Shown here: positions 63,060 to 64,000 of the stretch, piece by piece
Layout: each line of letters begins with the position of its first letter
Numbering within the stretch: position 1 is the first letter of the stretch
Origin: Pseudomonadota bacterium
GTDB lineage: Bacteria > Desulfobacterota > Desulfobacteria > Desulfobacterales > RPRI01
DNA length: 64,000 nt
Assembly (NCBI GenBank): GCA_018901125.1
Contig: JAHIFE010000096.1
Location: 1-64,000 of the forward strand
Reading direction: 5' to 3'
The notes under the pieces: generated by a model
The model's database searches: none
The model's input: only the letters and a program-made list of their open reading frames with translations
What the model was told of the DNA's origin: nothing
Translations under genes and position numbers: made by a program

Positions 63060-64000
63060 TTATTTTGCCGAAGGCCCGACAACCGGGATAGCACCCATCA
63101 CTTTTATCCGGTTGCCCTCGGTTATAATAGCCGCAGATCGTGTGCCTACAATAAAAGCCCTGTCGCCGCCAAGAAGCGCAGTGCCGGAAAACCAATTTAG
63201 CCTTACCTCCAGTGACACGGGAACAGTACTCCAGGTCTTGCCACCGTTATTGGTTACCATAATCGTACCACGGTCACCGGCCGCTATTCCGTGATTCTGG
63301 GACAATTTAACATCATAAAGGGCCTGCTGCTCTGTCGTTTCGCCGGTATTGGCTTTAATAGGCTGCCAGGTAAGACCTCCATCGTCTGTTATCAGCATAA
63401 TACCGCTCAAACCAACGGCTACCCCATGCTTGTTTGAAGAAAAGGATATTCCAAAAAGGGTCGTTTCAGTACCTGAGTTCTGAAGAGTCCAGGTCTTACC
63501 ACCATCTGTCGTATGCAGTATTTTCCCAAATTCCGCACCCATCCATCCTTCCTCTTCTCCCTTAAAGTCTATAGCGTATATGATCATATCCTCTGTATAG
63601 CTCCTGTCCTCCCAGGTCTTGCCGCCGTCTTGTGTATAGAAAATAGCTCCCCAATCCCCTGATGTCCAGCATTTTTGAGGGCTGATAGCCTTAACGGCAA
63701 GCAGTTGCTTTTTTTTGGGAGCCTTCTGTTCCTCCCAGGTTTTGCCGCCGTCAACAGTATGAAATATTGCCCCGGATTTTCCCACAACCCAGCCTGTTTT
63801 GGAATCGCAGAAAGAAATGGACAGGAGAAGAGTTTCCGTTCCTATGGTTTGTCTTTCCCACTTCATTCCGCCATCTGTAGTGTGATACACAGAGCCCCTG
63901 GCTCCTGCGGCCCATCCCTCCTCACCGACAAAACATACTGAATAAAGGTGATCACCATGGACTTGCTTTTCTTCCGTAGCATAAACCGAACTGCCGGTGA
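63060..64000 (-). CDS. YCF48/BNR-repeat protein (partial, open past window end)
   Basis: Repeated (T)DGGKTWE motifs; frame stays open upstream of the listed GTG start through 64000 (TGSSVYATEEKQVHGDHLYSVCFVGEEGWAAGARGSVYHTTDGG). Confidence 0.88.
   Translation of the reverse strand, partial: TGSSVYATEEKQVHGDHLYSVCFVGEEGWAAGARGSVYHTTDGGMKWERQTIGTETLLLSISFCDSKTGWVVGKSGAIFHTVDGGKTWEEQKAPKKKQLLAVKAISPQKCWTSGDWGAIFYTQDGGKTWEDRSYTEDMIIYAIDFKGEEEGWMGAEFGKILHTTDGGKTWTLQNSGTETTLFGISFSSNKHGVAVGLSGIMLITDDGGLTWQPIKANTGETTEQQALYDVKLSQNHGIAAGDRGTIMVTNNGGKTWSTVPVSLEVRLNWFSGTALLGGDRAFIVGTRSAAIITEGNRIKVMGAIPVVGPSAK

Overview
The window reads as chromosomal DNA from a sulfate-reducing deltaproteobacterium (Desulfobacterales-like, inferred from gene content). 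The left part is mostly core genome. It has the dissimilatory sulfate reduction genes aprBA-qmoAB plus the start of qmoC. It also has the conserved rimP-nusA-infB-ylxP-rbfA-nrnA-truB-rpsO-pnp-M16 peptidase-dut translation/RNA operon, and housekeeping genes (prs, ispE, htrA-like, serA, nth, hppA, rlmN, hldE, hom/thrH, purM, tsaD). Three tRNAs are present: Gly-CCC, Gln-UUG and fMet-CAU. Two non-autonomous repeat families lie between genes. The first is a 142-bp imperfect-palindrome MITE with three full copies and one half copy. Two copies have exact 4-bp target duplications, and one is nested inside a decayed ISAs1-type transposase. The second is an approx. 114-bp element with GTTGATGG...AAAAAGTC inverted ends plus scattered solo ends. 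A 28-bp perfect palindrome sits just after aprA. The right end (about 55.8-64 kb) is a minus-strand accessory cluster that looks more GC-rich. It encodes a YCF48-like protein running off the window, an aldehyde:ferredoxin oxidoreductase (AOR), two SDRs, a MoaD-like protein ending in GG, a small membrane protein, an HdrB-like CCG-domain protein with a degenerate second cluster motif, and an exported alpha/beta hydrolase. This cluster is the best candidate for an undescribed catabolic or redox system. All family assignments come from reading the sequence; no database search was run.
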